The position numbers and the translations under genes are program-made. DNA of 64,000 bases from Ensifer adhaerens (GTDB lineage: Bacteria; Pseudomonadota; Alphaproteobacteria; Rhizobiales; Rhizobiaceae): contig NZ_LAZS01000008.1 in assembly GCF_002007205.1 (NCBI RefSeq), forward strand, positions 1-64,000, given 5' to 3'. The notes under the pieces are model-generated. The model saw nothing but the letters and a program-made list of their open reading frames with translations. It had not been told where the DNA came from and did no database searches. The first letter of the stretch is position 1; every line of letters starts with the position of its first letter. Of this stretch, positions 20,229 to 29,518 are shown piece by piece.

Positions 20229-22259
20229 TCACTCCGTCCAGATCGCGACGTCGACCGGGCCGAGCTTGCGGCCACCGACATGGAAGGTTGCGCCCGCAGA
20301 CGCCGGCACGTCCACGGCCGTCTTGCCGTAGTTGAAGGCGAAAGTGAGCTTGCCGCGGCGGGTGATGCGCAGATCGCCAAGATCGGCCAGCGCTTCCACC
20401 GAAGCCCAGCCGAGCGCATCGCCAATCACCTTGTCCAGGAGCTCGCCGCGTGCACCCGTTGCCATGTAGCGTGCCTTGTCGTTGCCGACGAGCGCCGGAG
20501 CGCCATTGCGATAGTCGCCCTCGAAGGTCGCAAGCACGGTTTCGTTGGTGCGAACCGTCTCGCGCCAGACTCCGGCCGGATAGGTCTCGTTGCCGTAGAG
20601 CACGCTTTCGGCATGGAATTCCGGAAGCGACTCGACACGCGCGACGCTGACATCGATCAGCGATGCGAGCGGCCCCGGCGGCAGGCCCTCGGGGATATGC
20701 ATGTCCTCGGTCTTGCTGCCGCTGCGCGGTCCAAAGAGCACCTTGGTGCCGGACGCCGCAAGCTTCTGAACGAAGGCCTGCTCCGGAATGACGAGGTCAG
20801 GTGCCAGGACGAGCTGGTAGCCGTCGAGGTCCGAATGCTGGCCGATGATGTCGACGTCGACGCCGAAGCGGGCAACGGTCGAATACCAGTCGAGCGCGAT
20901 CTGCGAGGCCAGATAGGTGCGGCCCTGCGGCAGCGCGCGGGTCGCCCAGCGCGAAGTGTAGTCGAGCAGGATCGCGACCTTGGCCTTCTCGCGGCGTTCG
21001 CCCTTCGGCAGCCGCTTCATTTCCTCGGCGACCTGCGCGACTTCGAGATAGCCCTGGTCGGCCTCGCTGTTCGGCAGCAGCAGGCCCGCATGGAACTGCT
21101 CCTGCGCAAACGGCACCTGGCGCCAGCGGAAATAGGAGACCATGTCGACGCCGTGGGCATAGGCAAGCCAGGTCCAGAGCCGGACCATGCCGTCGGCCGG
21201 CGACTGGTTGTGCGAGGCCCAGTTCACCGGGCCCGGCTGCTGCTCCATCACCCAGACGCGGCCGCTGCCGACGGCGCGGTAGAGATCGTGGTTGAAGGCC
21301 GGCTGGTCCGGATCGCCGACGCGCAGATAGCGGCCCTTGTCTTCAGAGGACAGGCGGCCGTTCAGCAGCCCGCCCATCGGATAGACGTCCCAGGAAGCGA
21401 TATCGATGTCCTCGCCGACCTTGTAGTGGTCGAAGTCGGTGTTCTGCGACATGAAATTGTGCGTCACCGGCCGGCCCGGCGAGTGCTTGCGGATGATATC
21501 GACCTGCGCCTTGTTGAAGCTCTTCACCTGGTCGGAAGAGAAGCGGATGTAGTCGACGATATGGGTCGGGCTCGGCTCTTCCACGAGGTTGTTGGGAAGC
21601 TCGACCTCGTCGAAGGTCAGGTAGTTCATCGCCCAGAAGGCCGTGCCCCAGGCGCGGTTCAGTTCCTCGACCGTGCCGTAGCGGGCCTTGAGCCATTCAC
21701 GGAAAGCGCGCAGCGCCTCATCGGAATAGCTGTAGATCGTGTCGTGGTCGCCGTACTCGTTATCGGTCTGCCAGGCGTGCACGAAGATGTTCTTGCCGTA
21801 GCGCTCGGCCATGGCATCGGAAATCCGTGCCGCCTCGATGCGGTAGCGGCGGCTGGAGAAGCAGTAGTGGCGACGGGCGCCGAACTTGCGCACCACGCCG
21901 TTGACATCGACGGGCAGAATGTCCGGATAGCGGTCGATCAGCCACTTCGGCGGTGCGGCGGTCGGTGTTCCCAGGATCACCTTGAGGCCGGCATCGCCGA
22001 GCACTTCGATCGCCTCATCCAGCCATTGCCAATGGAATTCGCCCGGACGCGGCTCGATCTTCGCCCAGGCGAATTCGCCGATGCGTACCCAGGCAAGGCC
22101 GAGCTCGACCATGCGGCGCGCGTCCTCTTCCCACTTCGCGCGCGGCCACTGCTCCGGATAGTAGCAGACGCCGAGCTCCAGCATGTCGGTCCGCTGTTCC
22201 TTGGCGTTGAAGCGGTTGGTTCTGGTCATGGGCATGTGCACGGGTCCGGTCCTTGTCAT
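20229..22259 (-). CDS. Beta-galactosidase, glycoside hydrolase family 42
   Basis: 676 residues, normal GH42 length. Acid/base Glu168 is in HAWQTDNEYG and the nucleophile Glu339 in VWVMEQQPGPVNW; the N-terminal barrel starts at LGVCYYPEQWP. There is no signal peptide, so it acts on sugars in the cytosol after import. Three ATGs (22259, 22229, 22184) lie ahead of the conserved part and none has a clear ribosome site, so the true start may be inside. A LacI-type operator lies 50 bases upstream; the sugar ABC genes and LacI are upstream on the same strand. Confidence 0.93.
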   Translation of the reverse strand: MTRTGPVHMPMTRTNRFNAKEQRTDMLELGVCYYPEQWPRAKWEEDARRMVELGLAWVRIGEFAWAKIEPRPGEFHWQWLDEAIEVLGDAGLKVILGTPTAAPPKWLIDRYPDILPVDVNGVVRKFGARRHYCFSSRRYRIEAARISDAMAERYGKNIFVHAWQTDNEYGDHDTIYSYSDEALRAFREWLKARYGTVEELNRAWGTAFWAMNYLTFDEVELPNNLVEEPSPTHIVDYIRFSSDQVKSFNKAQVDIIRKHSPGRPVTHNFMSQNTDFDHYKVGEDIDIASWDVYPMGGLLNGRLSSEDKGRYLRVGDPDQPAFNHDLYRAVGSGRVWVMEQQPGPVNWASHNQSPADGMVRLWTWLAYAHGVDMVSYFRWRQVPFAQEQFHAGLLLPNSEADQGYLEVAQVAEEMKRLPKGERREKAKVAILLDYTSRWATRALPQGRTYLASQIALDWYSTVARFGVDVDIIGQHSDLDGYQLVLAPDLVIPEQAFVQKLAASGTKVLFGPRSGSKTEDMHIPEGLPPGPLASLIDVSVARVESLPEFHAESVLYGNETYPAGVWRETVRTNETVLATFEGDYRNGAPALVGNDKARYMATGARGELLDKVIGDALGWASVEALADLGDLRITRRGKLTFAFNYGKTAVDVPASAGATFHVGGRKLGPVDVAIWTE

Positions 22260-22308
22260 TTCATTCGGCTGGTTGGTTCCGGCCTCGGGTTTTGTCAGTG
22301 CGCCCTCA

Positions 22309-22326
22309 AATATAAACGTTTATATT
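22309..22326. promoter_or_regulatory. LacI operator upstream of the GH42 gene
   Basis: AATATAAACGTTTATATT is a perfect 18-bp palindrome with the central CG typical of LacI-family sites. It matches the pair in front of the sugar importer operon (29384-29417), so the local LacI protein probably controls both units. Confidence 0.8.
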
Positions 22327-22366
22327 CAAGGACATGAACGGGCGCCCTAAACGGGCGAGAAATTCG

Positions 22367-23401
22367 TCAACGGTTCGGGTTCAAGCGGTCGTCGCAGCGC
22401 TCGATCAGGTTCGGCATGAGCAGCGTCTGCAGCGCCTCCGGCGGCTCGCCCTCCATGCGCCTGAGGATATAGGCGCCGAGCAGGCTGCTCGGTTCGCTGA
22501 TCGGCAGGTAATAGGTGGTGATCGGCGGCGCGAAGTACTGGCTGACGTTGAGATCGTCGGTGGCGTTGATCACCGCGTCGCGGCCATGCACCAGCCCGCG
22601 CTCGTGGAAGCCGGAGAAGGCACCGAGTGCGGAGGCTTCGTTGGCGCAGATATAGGCGGTCGGCGCATTGCTGAGCTCCGACATCGTCAGCACGTTCTCG
22701 CGGCCGAAGGCCGGCGTCAGGCGGCCATGGGCGACGAGTGCCGGATCGTAAGCGAGACCAGCGACTTCAAGGGCACGTTTGTAGGCTTCGAGCCGGGTGA
22801 TGCCGTAGCTTAAGTCCGAGAGCGGATTGAGCAATGCGATGCGGCGGTGGCCGCGCTCGGTGAGCCGCGCCATCGACACCCGGATCATCTGCTCGTTGTC
22901 GGCATCGACATAGGCATGCGGCGCGTTGTGGATGCTGGTGCCATAGGTGACGAAGGGGAAATCGGCCGCCTGCATCGTGCGGATGCGGGGATCGTCGGCG
23001 CGGGTGCCCGAGATGATGATGCCGTCGGCCTTCTTCAGCGAAACGATCTGCTTGATGACCGCCTGGCTCTCCTCGAAATTCCGGACGGCATAGAGCGAGA
23101 CGCGATAGGGGCTGTCTTCCAGCGCCCAGGAAATGCCGCTCAAGAGCTGGGCGTATTCGACGCCTTCCCATTCGTTCTGCTTCGGGCCGGGCGCCGTCAT
23201 GATGGCTGCGACCTGGTAGGTCTTGCCGGTGCGCAACTGCACGCCGTGCATGTTCAGTTCGTAGCCGACGCGTTCGGCCGCCTCGATCACGATCGCGCGC
23301 GTCTCCGGGCGAACCTGAGGCGAATGCTTCAGGGCCTTGGAAACCGTGGCGATGGAAAGCCCCGTCTCCTGCGCGATGGTCTTGATCGTCGGTCTCTGCA
23401 T
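22367..23401 (-). CDS. LacI-family regulator of the sugar importer and glycosidases
   Basis: 344 residues from the ATG at 23401, which puts PTIKTIAQETGLSIATVSKALKHSP (HTH and hinge) at the N-terminus as in all LacI proteins; a GTG at 23419 is in frame but has no ribosome site. The rest is a periplasmic-binding-like sugar domain. It lies within the minus-strand sugar operon after the GH63-like gene. It is a paralog of the LacI at 35739, sharing motifs such as RTGK and EWEGVEYAQLLSGIS. Confidence 0.92.
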   Translation of the reverse strand: MQRPTIKTIAQETGLSIATVSKALKHSPQVRPETRAIVIEAAERVGYELNMHGVQLRTGKTYQVAAIMTAPGPKQNEWEGVEYAQLLSGISWALEDSPYRVSLYAVRNFEESQAVIKQIVSLKKADGIIISGTRADDPRIRTMQAADFPFVTYGTSIHNAPHAYVDADNEQMIRVSMARLTERGHRRIALLNPLSDLSYGITRLEAYKRALEVAGLAYDPALVAHGRLTPAFGRENVLTMSELSNAPTAYICANEASALGAFSGFHERGLVHGRDAVINATDDLNVSQYFAPPITTYYLPISEPSSLLGAYILRRMEGEPPEALQTLLMPNLIERCDDRLNPNR

Positions 23402-23430
23402 GGCGGTTCTGCTCGTCACGGGTTGCTAGA

Positions 23431-25137
23431 TCACGATGATTTGGTTCGGCTGAGCGATGCCGCCAGCTGAAGATAGACTGCGGATGTCCAGGCGAATGCG
23501 CGATCGCGAAGGCCCCTCCCCGAGCGCGCGTCGAAGTTTTCGGCCATACCGCTTTTGCTGGCAAGTGAACAGAACTTTTCCGCGACCTCATCCGCCAGTT
23601 CAATCTGCCCTTGCCGGCGAAGGCCGTCCCAGAGAAGCAGCGTGGTCGGCGCCCAGATCGGCCCACGCCAATAGCCGTCATCCTCATAGAAGGAACTTTT
23701 CGGCCTTTCGGTCGCAGGGCCCCATTCGGTGATGAAACCACCGGCGACAAGCCGCGCCACAAGCTTTTCGCGCATGTCGGGGGTCAGACGCGCGCCGAGC
23801 AGCAGCGGCATGAACTGGATGAGGTTTTCGCCTGGCAAGATCCGCTCCGGATCCGCAGCGAGCCGGGCGCCAAAGGTCTCGCCGGTCCAGAGGCGCTCGA
23901 ACAGCAGTCCCTGCAGCGCGTCGGCCTTCTGCCGCCACACCGCCCGGCGTTCTCGATCGTCTTCAAGAAGCTCGGCCAATGCCTCGCAGGCAAGGATCAG
24001 GAAAACGGGCAGATCCGGCGAGATCACCGGGCCGCCTTCGGCAAAGAAGGTGGCGTTGTCCCAGCCGCTGTCGTTGCCGTGGAAATAGGACGGCAGGCTC
24101 GCCGCATACTTGCGACCATAGGTCAGCCAGTAATCGACCTGCTTGCCGATCGCGTCGCGCAGGTAGGATCTGCGCTCTACTGTGAGGAAGCTCGGATCAG
24201 CCGCGGCAATCAGCGATACCGCCCAGCCATGCACCGGCGGCTTGGTGAAGGCGAAGAGCACGTCGCGGTCGTTGATGTAATCAGGCAGCAGGCCGGACGC
24301 GTCCTGGTGGTCGAAGATCACTGCGAACTGGTCGAAGGCAAGATCCGGGTCGAAGGCGGCGACGCCCAGCGCCGAAAAGGCGTTGTCCCAGCTCCAGATG
24401 TTGATCATGTGGTTCTTCGACATATAGATCGCCGGCCGCGTCAGCGCGCCACCGGCCGGAACGCCGTTCGCCCAGAGCAGATAGCTCGCCAACAGGTGTG
24501 CCTCATCCTGGCCTTGGACGCCCTTGGGAACGCGTGCGTGCCATTCAGAAAACTCGGCCGTCGCACCCGAAAGCGCCTCGGCGAAACGGCCGGGCCGATC
24601 GACTGGCGGAACTGTACGGAAGAAATCGACATTGCCCTCGAAGGCATTCACCCCCGAGAAGGTGAAGGACACGTCTTCGGAATGGTCGCGCTGCCAGGCG
24701 CCGGTGACGGTCAGCTCGCCAGCGATCGCCCGCGGGATGAACTTGACGTTCTCGACCGCCGCGACCAGGCAATCCTCGCCGTTTGGCGTGCGGTAGACGT
24801 AGTCGTAGCGCGAACCTTCGAGATGGAAGCGCACGCCCGCCCGTTGTCCCGCGATGTGCAGCCGTTCCCCTTCACCGATGACGAAGGTGACTTCGCCGTC
24901 ACCGACGCGTGCGTCGAGTCGTTCCGGGGAAAGCACGAGCACGGGCGTCGCGGTCTTACCCGCTGCATCGAGAAACTCGACGCGGCAGAGGCGACCGAGT
25001 GATGGCCGCTCGTCACCACCGGCAACGTGGCGCAGATAAAGCGCCCGCTCCTCGTCACGGCCCGGCACGCGCATCATCGAGAGCGTCAGGAACCGGCCCC
25101 TGCGGCTGAAGGGGACGAAGTCGATATCGAACAGCAT
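23431..25137 (-). CDS. GH63-like alpha-glucosidase / glycosyl hydrolase with (alpha/alpha)6 barrel
   Basis: 568 residues. The C-terminal two thirds carry the clan GH-G type barrel: WSWDNAFSALGVAAFDPDLA holds the general-acid Asp near residue 275, and SFYEDDGYWRGPIWAPTTLLLW the other conserved acidic site near 485. It resembles bacterial GH63 and mannosylglycerate/glucosylglycerate hydrolases. There is no signal peptide. It follows the MalG-like permease by three bases, so it acts on the imported sugar. The exact substrate is unknown. Confidence 0.82.
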   Translation of the reverse strand: MLFDIDFVPFSRRGRFLTLSMMRVPGRDEERALYLRHVAGGDERPSLGRLCRVEFLDAAGKTATPVLVLSPERLDARVGDGEVTFVIGEGERLHIAGQRAGVRFHLEGSRYDYVYRTPNGEDCLVAAVENVKFIPRAIAGELTVTGAWQRDHSEDVSFTFSGVNAFEGNVDFFRTVPPVDRPGRFAEALSGATAEFSEWHARVPKGVQGQDEAHLLASYLLWANGVPAGGALTRPAIYMSKNHMINIWSWDNAFSALGVAAFDPDLAFDQFAVIFDHQDASGLLPDYINDRDVLFAFTKPPVHGWAVSLIAAADPSFLTVERRSYLRDAIGKQVDYWLTYGRKYAASLPSYFHGNDSGWDNATFFAEGGPVISPDLPVFLILACEALAELLEDDRERRAVWRQKADALQGLLFERLWTGETFGARLAADPERILPGENLIQFMPLLLGARLTPDMREKLVARLVAGGFITEWGPATERPKSSFYEDDGYWRGPIWAPTTLLLWDGLRRQGQIELADEVAEKFCSLASKSGMAENFDARSGRGLRDRAFAWTSAVYLQLAASLSRTKSS

Positions 25138-25140
25138 CCC

Positions 25141-25953
25141 TTATCCCTTCACCGACGAGCCGACCGCGCCATCCATGATGTAGCGCTGGGCGACGAAGAA
25201 GAGGGCGAGCGGCGGCAGGCAGAGGATGACGGTGATCGCGGCGATCGAGGTCACGTCCACCTCGTGCAGGCCCTTGAACATCGAAAGCCCGAGCGTGAGC
25301 GTGTATTTCGACTGGTCGTTGAGGAAGATCAACGGACCGAGATAGTCGTTCCACGCGTTCATGAAATGGAAGGTGCCGACCAGCACCAGCGCCGGCATCA
25401 TCAGCGGCAGGTGGATGCGCCAGTAGATGTCGAAGGCGTTGGCGCCATCCATGCGCGCGGCCTCGTCGATTTCGACAGGCACGGTCATGATGTATTGCCG
25501 GAGCAGGAAGACGAAGAAGGCGTCGGCGAAATAGGCCGGCACGATCAGCGGCTTCAACGTGTTGATCCAGCCGAGCAGGTTGAACTCCATGTAGAGCGGG
25601 ATCATCTTCACGTCCCACGGGATCATCATGGTCGCGAGCAGCAGGATGAACAGCGGGTCGCGGCCGGGAAAGCGGAAGCGGGCGAAGCCATAGGCGACCA
25701 GCGACGAGGAGATCAGCTGGCCGATGGTCGACAGCACCACCACGATCACCGAGTTGGTGAGGTAGGTGCCGAAGGGCTGCTTGTTCCAGGCGGCGGCAAA
25801 ATTCTCCCAGTGCCATTCGGACGGCCAGAAGACCGGCGGGAACTGGTAAAGCTCGGCGGAGCTTTTGATGGCCGTCATGAAGGTCCAGTAGAACGGCGCG
25901 ACGAACAGCGCCGAGAGCAGGATGAGCGCGGAATAGAGCAGCGTCTTACGCAT
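25141..25953 (-). CDS. Sugar ABC transporter permease, MalG-type
   Basis: 270 residues with six membrane helices. The EAA loop IDEAARMDGANAFDIYWRIHLPLMMP is near residue 185. The start at 25953 has GGAGAG upstream and overlaps the end of the partner permease by eight bases (ATGCGTAA). It forms the channel with the MalF-type subunit for CUT1-class sugars (oligosaccharides, glycosides). Confidence 0.93.
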   Translation of the reverse strand: MRKTLLYSALILLSALFVAPFYWTFMTAIKSSAELYQFPPVFWPSEWHWENFAAAWNKQPFGTYLTNSVIVVVLSTIGQLISSSLVAYGFARFRFPGRDPLFILLLATMMIPWDVKMIPLYMEFNLLGWINTLKPLIVPAYFADAFFVFLLRQYIMTVPVEIDEAARMDGANAFDIYWRIHLPLMMPALVLVGTFHFMNAWNDYLGPLIFLNDQSKYTLTLGLSMFKGLHEVDVTSIAAITVILCLPPLALFFVAQRYIMDGAVGSSVKG

Positions 25954-26905
25954 TGTGCTCTCCATCGTTCTGGCGGACTTCGCCTTCGTAATAGACCCAG
26001 GCGGCCGACCAGCGCATGACGCCGAGGCTGAGCAGAAGCACGATGATGAACATCACCCAGGAGCCGGCGGCGGCGTAGCCCATGTCGAAATACTTGAAGG
26101 CGTTGTCGTAGATGTACATGGCGAAGAAATAGGTGGAGCCGAGCGGTCCGCCCTTGGTCAGGAGCAGCGCGATCGTCAGCTGCTGGAAGGCCGAGATGAT
26201 CGAGGTGATGAAGGTGAAAAGCAGCATCGGGCCGAGCATCGGCAGCGTGATGAAGACCATCTGCGCCCAGCCGGGAACGCCCGAGACGGTCGCCGCCTCA
26301 TAGAGTTCCTTCGGGATCGCCTTGAGACCGGTGAGCAAGATCAACATGGTGCCGCCAAGGCCCCAGAGGCTGGCGATGATGATGGCGACGATCGCGAGGT
26401 TCGGATCGCCGAGCCAGTTCGGCCCGTCGATGCCGATAAAGGACAGCATGAAGTTCAGAAGGCCGTATTCACGGCTGTAGATCCAGCTCCAGATCGTCAC
26501 CAGCGCGACGCCGGAAATGACGCTCGGCAGGTAGAAGGCGGTGCGGAAGAAGCCGCTGGCAAAGGTGATGTGGTGCAGCATCAACGCCAGGAGGAACGAC
26601 ATGACGATGTTGAACGGCACGTAGATCGCGGCAAACTTCACCGTGATCCAGAGGCTCTCCCAGAATTGCGGGTCCTCGAACAGCATGGAGCGATAGTTCT
26701 CGAGGCCGACGAAGCTGCGCTCGCCGACGACCGGCCAATCGTAGAAGCTCATCGTCAGCGAGAAGACGAGCGGGCCGAGGGTGAAGAACAGGAACCCGAG
26801 GATCCACGGGGAGATGAACAGATAGGCGACGATGTGGCGAGCGAAGGCCGAGCGCTTGCGCTTGGCCACGACCGGCACTGCGGCTGTTGCATAGGACATG
26901 TCCAT
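25946..26905 (-). CDS. Sugar ABC transporter permease, MalF-type
   Basis: 319 residues. A basic cytoplasmic N-terminus (AKRKRSAFARHI) leads to the first helix, and the EAA loop ELYEAATVSGVPGWAQMVFITLPML is near residue 210. It starts 19 bases after the binding protein gene and belongs to the CUT1 sugar importer class. Confidence 0.93.
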   Translation of the reverse strand: MDMSYATAAVPVVAKRKRSAFARHIVAYLFISPWILGFLFFTLGPLVFSLTMSFYDWPVVGERSFVGLENYRSMLFEDPQFWESLWITVKFAAIYVPFNIVMSFLLALMLHHITFASGFFRTAFYLPSVISGVALVTIWSWIYSREYGLLNFMLSFIGIDGPNWLGDPNLAIVAIIIASLWGLGGTMLILLTGLKAIPKELYEAATVSGVPGWAQMVFITLPMLGPMLLFTFITSIISAFQQLTIALLLTKGGPLGSTYFFAMYIYDNAFKYFDMGYAAAGSWVMFIIVLLLSLGVMRWSAAWVYYEGEVRQNDGEHNA

Positions 26906-26924
26906 CTCCCCGGGCTCCCTTTTC

Positions 26925-28154
26925 TTACTTCATCAGACGCTTGGAGCGGTTGACCGCATCGTCGAGATGCTGCTTGGCATTGCCCTGGTCGATCATCGTC
27001 GCCTCGATGGCGCGGGCGAGATTGTCCTGGACCTTGCCCCAGTTGGCGTTCTTCAGGAACGCATGGGTCTCGGTGTTCGAGGTGGCGAGAATGTCGAAGA
27101 AGGGCTTGTAGACCGGATCCTTGGTCATGCCCTTTTCTTCCGCGACGCTGGTGCGCACCGGCAGGTCGTTGATGCGCATGGCGACCGCTTCGGGCGAAGA
27201 GAAGAACTTGACGAATTCCCAGGCGAGGTCCGGATGCGCCGCATCCTTGGCGATCGAGATCGCCGAGACGCCGAGCGCCGAATGCGCCGTCTTGTCGCCG
27301 AACTTCGGCAGCGGTGCCACGCCATACTTGATGCCGGACGCGTCGATGCCGGACTTCGACCACATGGCGCTCTGGAACATCGCGATCTTGCCGCCCTTGA
27401 ACAGCGTGCTGCCGGTCGTGTCGTCGCCGAGGTTCAGCGTGATCGCTTCCTGCTTCTTGGCCATGTCGCCGAACATGTCGAGCACTTGCGCTGCCGCATC
27501 GCTGTTCATGTAGCCGTCGATCTTCTTGCCGTCGTCGGAGATGTACTTGGTGCCGTTCGACCAGAGGAACTGCTCGAAGTCGTAAGGATCCGGCTTGGCG
27601 TCGACGGCGAAACCGTAGACCTTGTTCGGCTCGTCGCGGAACTTGGCCGCCTTGGCGCGCAGGTCGTCCCAGGTCCAGCCGTCCTTCGGCTCCTCGACGC
27701 CGGCCTTGGCGAACATGTCCTTGTTGTAGAAGACCACTTGCGTGGTGAAACCTGACGGCATGCCGTAGGTCTTGCCCTCGACGCGCACCGTGTTCATCAG
27801 CCCCTGTGGGAAATCGTCCGGCTTGATCTCGGCCGCGTCCTTGGCGATCAGGTCATCGAGCGGCTTCAGCGACGTGTAGTATTGTGGGAAGTTCCACATA
27901 TACATGACGTCAGGCGGGTTGCCGGCGCCGAAGGCGGCGATCAGCTTCTGATCGTAGCCATCCGCATAGGGCTCGACCTGGACCTTCACGCCCGGGTGCT
28001 TTTCCTCGAACTTCTTGGCGATTTCCTGCTGGATCGCCAGGCTTTCGTCCGTGTCCCAGGTCGCAAAGCGCAGCACTTCTTCCGCGCGGGCCGTGGCGGT
28101 TCCGGCCATTGCCAGAACCATCAGCGAGCCGATGATCGACTTCCTGTTGAGCAT
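26925..28154 (-). CDS. Sugar ABC transporter substrate-binding protein
   Basis: 409 residues, family 1 extracellular solute-binding protein. The signal peptide is MLNRKSIIGSLMVLAMAGTA with cleavage after ARA. The start ATG at 28154 has GAGGAGAAGC right upstream. It captures the sugar in the periplasm for the two permeases and the ATPase encoded around it. Confidence 0.93.
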   Translation of the reverse strand: MLNRKSIIGSLMVLAMAGTATARAEEVLRFATWDTDESLAIQQEIAKKFEEKHPGVKVQVEPYADGYDQKLIAAFGAGNPPDVMYMWNFPQYYTSLKPLDDLIAKDAAEIKPDDFPQGLMNTVRVEGKTYGMPSGFTTQVVFYNKDMFAKAGVEEPKDGWTWDDLRAKAAKFRDEPNKVYGFAVDAKPDPYDFEQFLWSNGTKYISDDGKKIDGYMNSDAAAQVLDMFGDMAKKQEAITLNLGDDTTGSTLFKGGKIAMFQSAMWSKSGIDASGIKYGVAPLPKFGDKTAHSALGVSAISIAKDAAHPDLAWEFVKFFSSPEAVAMRINDLPVRTSVAEEKGMTKDPVYKPFFDILATSNTETHAFLKNANWGKVQDNLARAIEATMIDQGNAKQHLDDAVNRSKRLMK

Positions 28155-28174
28155 GCTTCTCCTCCTCATTCGGG

Positions 28175-29323
<1,149 letters not shown>

Positions 29324-29383
29324 CGGGCCCTCCCTGCCGGCGGAGCGCTGCGACCGGGCCAAGGGCTCAAGCGCAGCATCAAG

Positions 29384-29417
29384 TTAAACGTTTATATACA
29401 CGATAAAAACGTTTAAC
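29384..29417. promoter_or_regulatory. Two tandem LacI operators in front of the sugar operon
   Basis: TTAAACGTTTATA (29384-29396) and ATAAAAACGTTTAAC (29403-29417) have their central CG dinucleotides exactly 21 bp apart, two turns of the helix. They lie 60 to 95 bases upstream of the TTG start on the minus strand and overlap the likely promoter. Confidence 0.75.
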
Positions 29418-29478
29418 TTTCTTGTAAAGGGAAAAATCGCGTCGATCAGATTTTGCTGTTGAAGGCCATGTTCGGCAG

Positions 29479-29508
29479 CAAAACGGCCGCCCGAAGGCGA
29501 CCGTTTTG
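29479..29508 (-). terminator. Terminator of the LacI/amino-acid operon
   Basis: CAAAACGG (29479-29486) pairs with CCGTTTTG (29501-29508), extended inward by a CGCC/GGCG stem with one mismatch. On the minus strand it is followed by CTGCC without a long T-run. It lies ten bases after the stop of the fusion protein gene. Confidence 0.65.
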
Positions 29509-29518
29509 ACCTTTTATC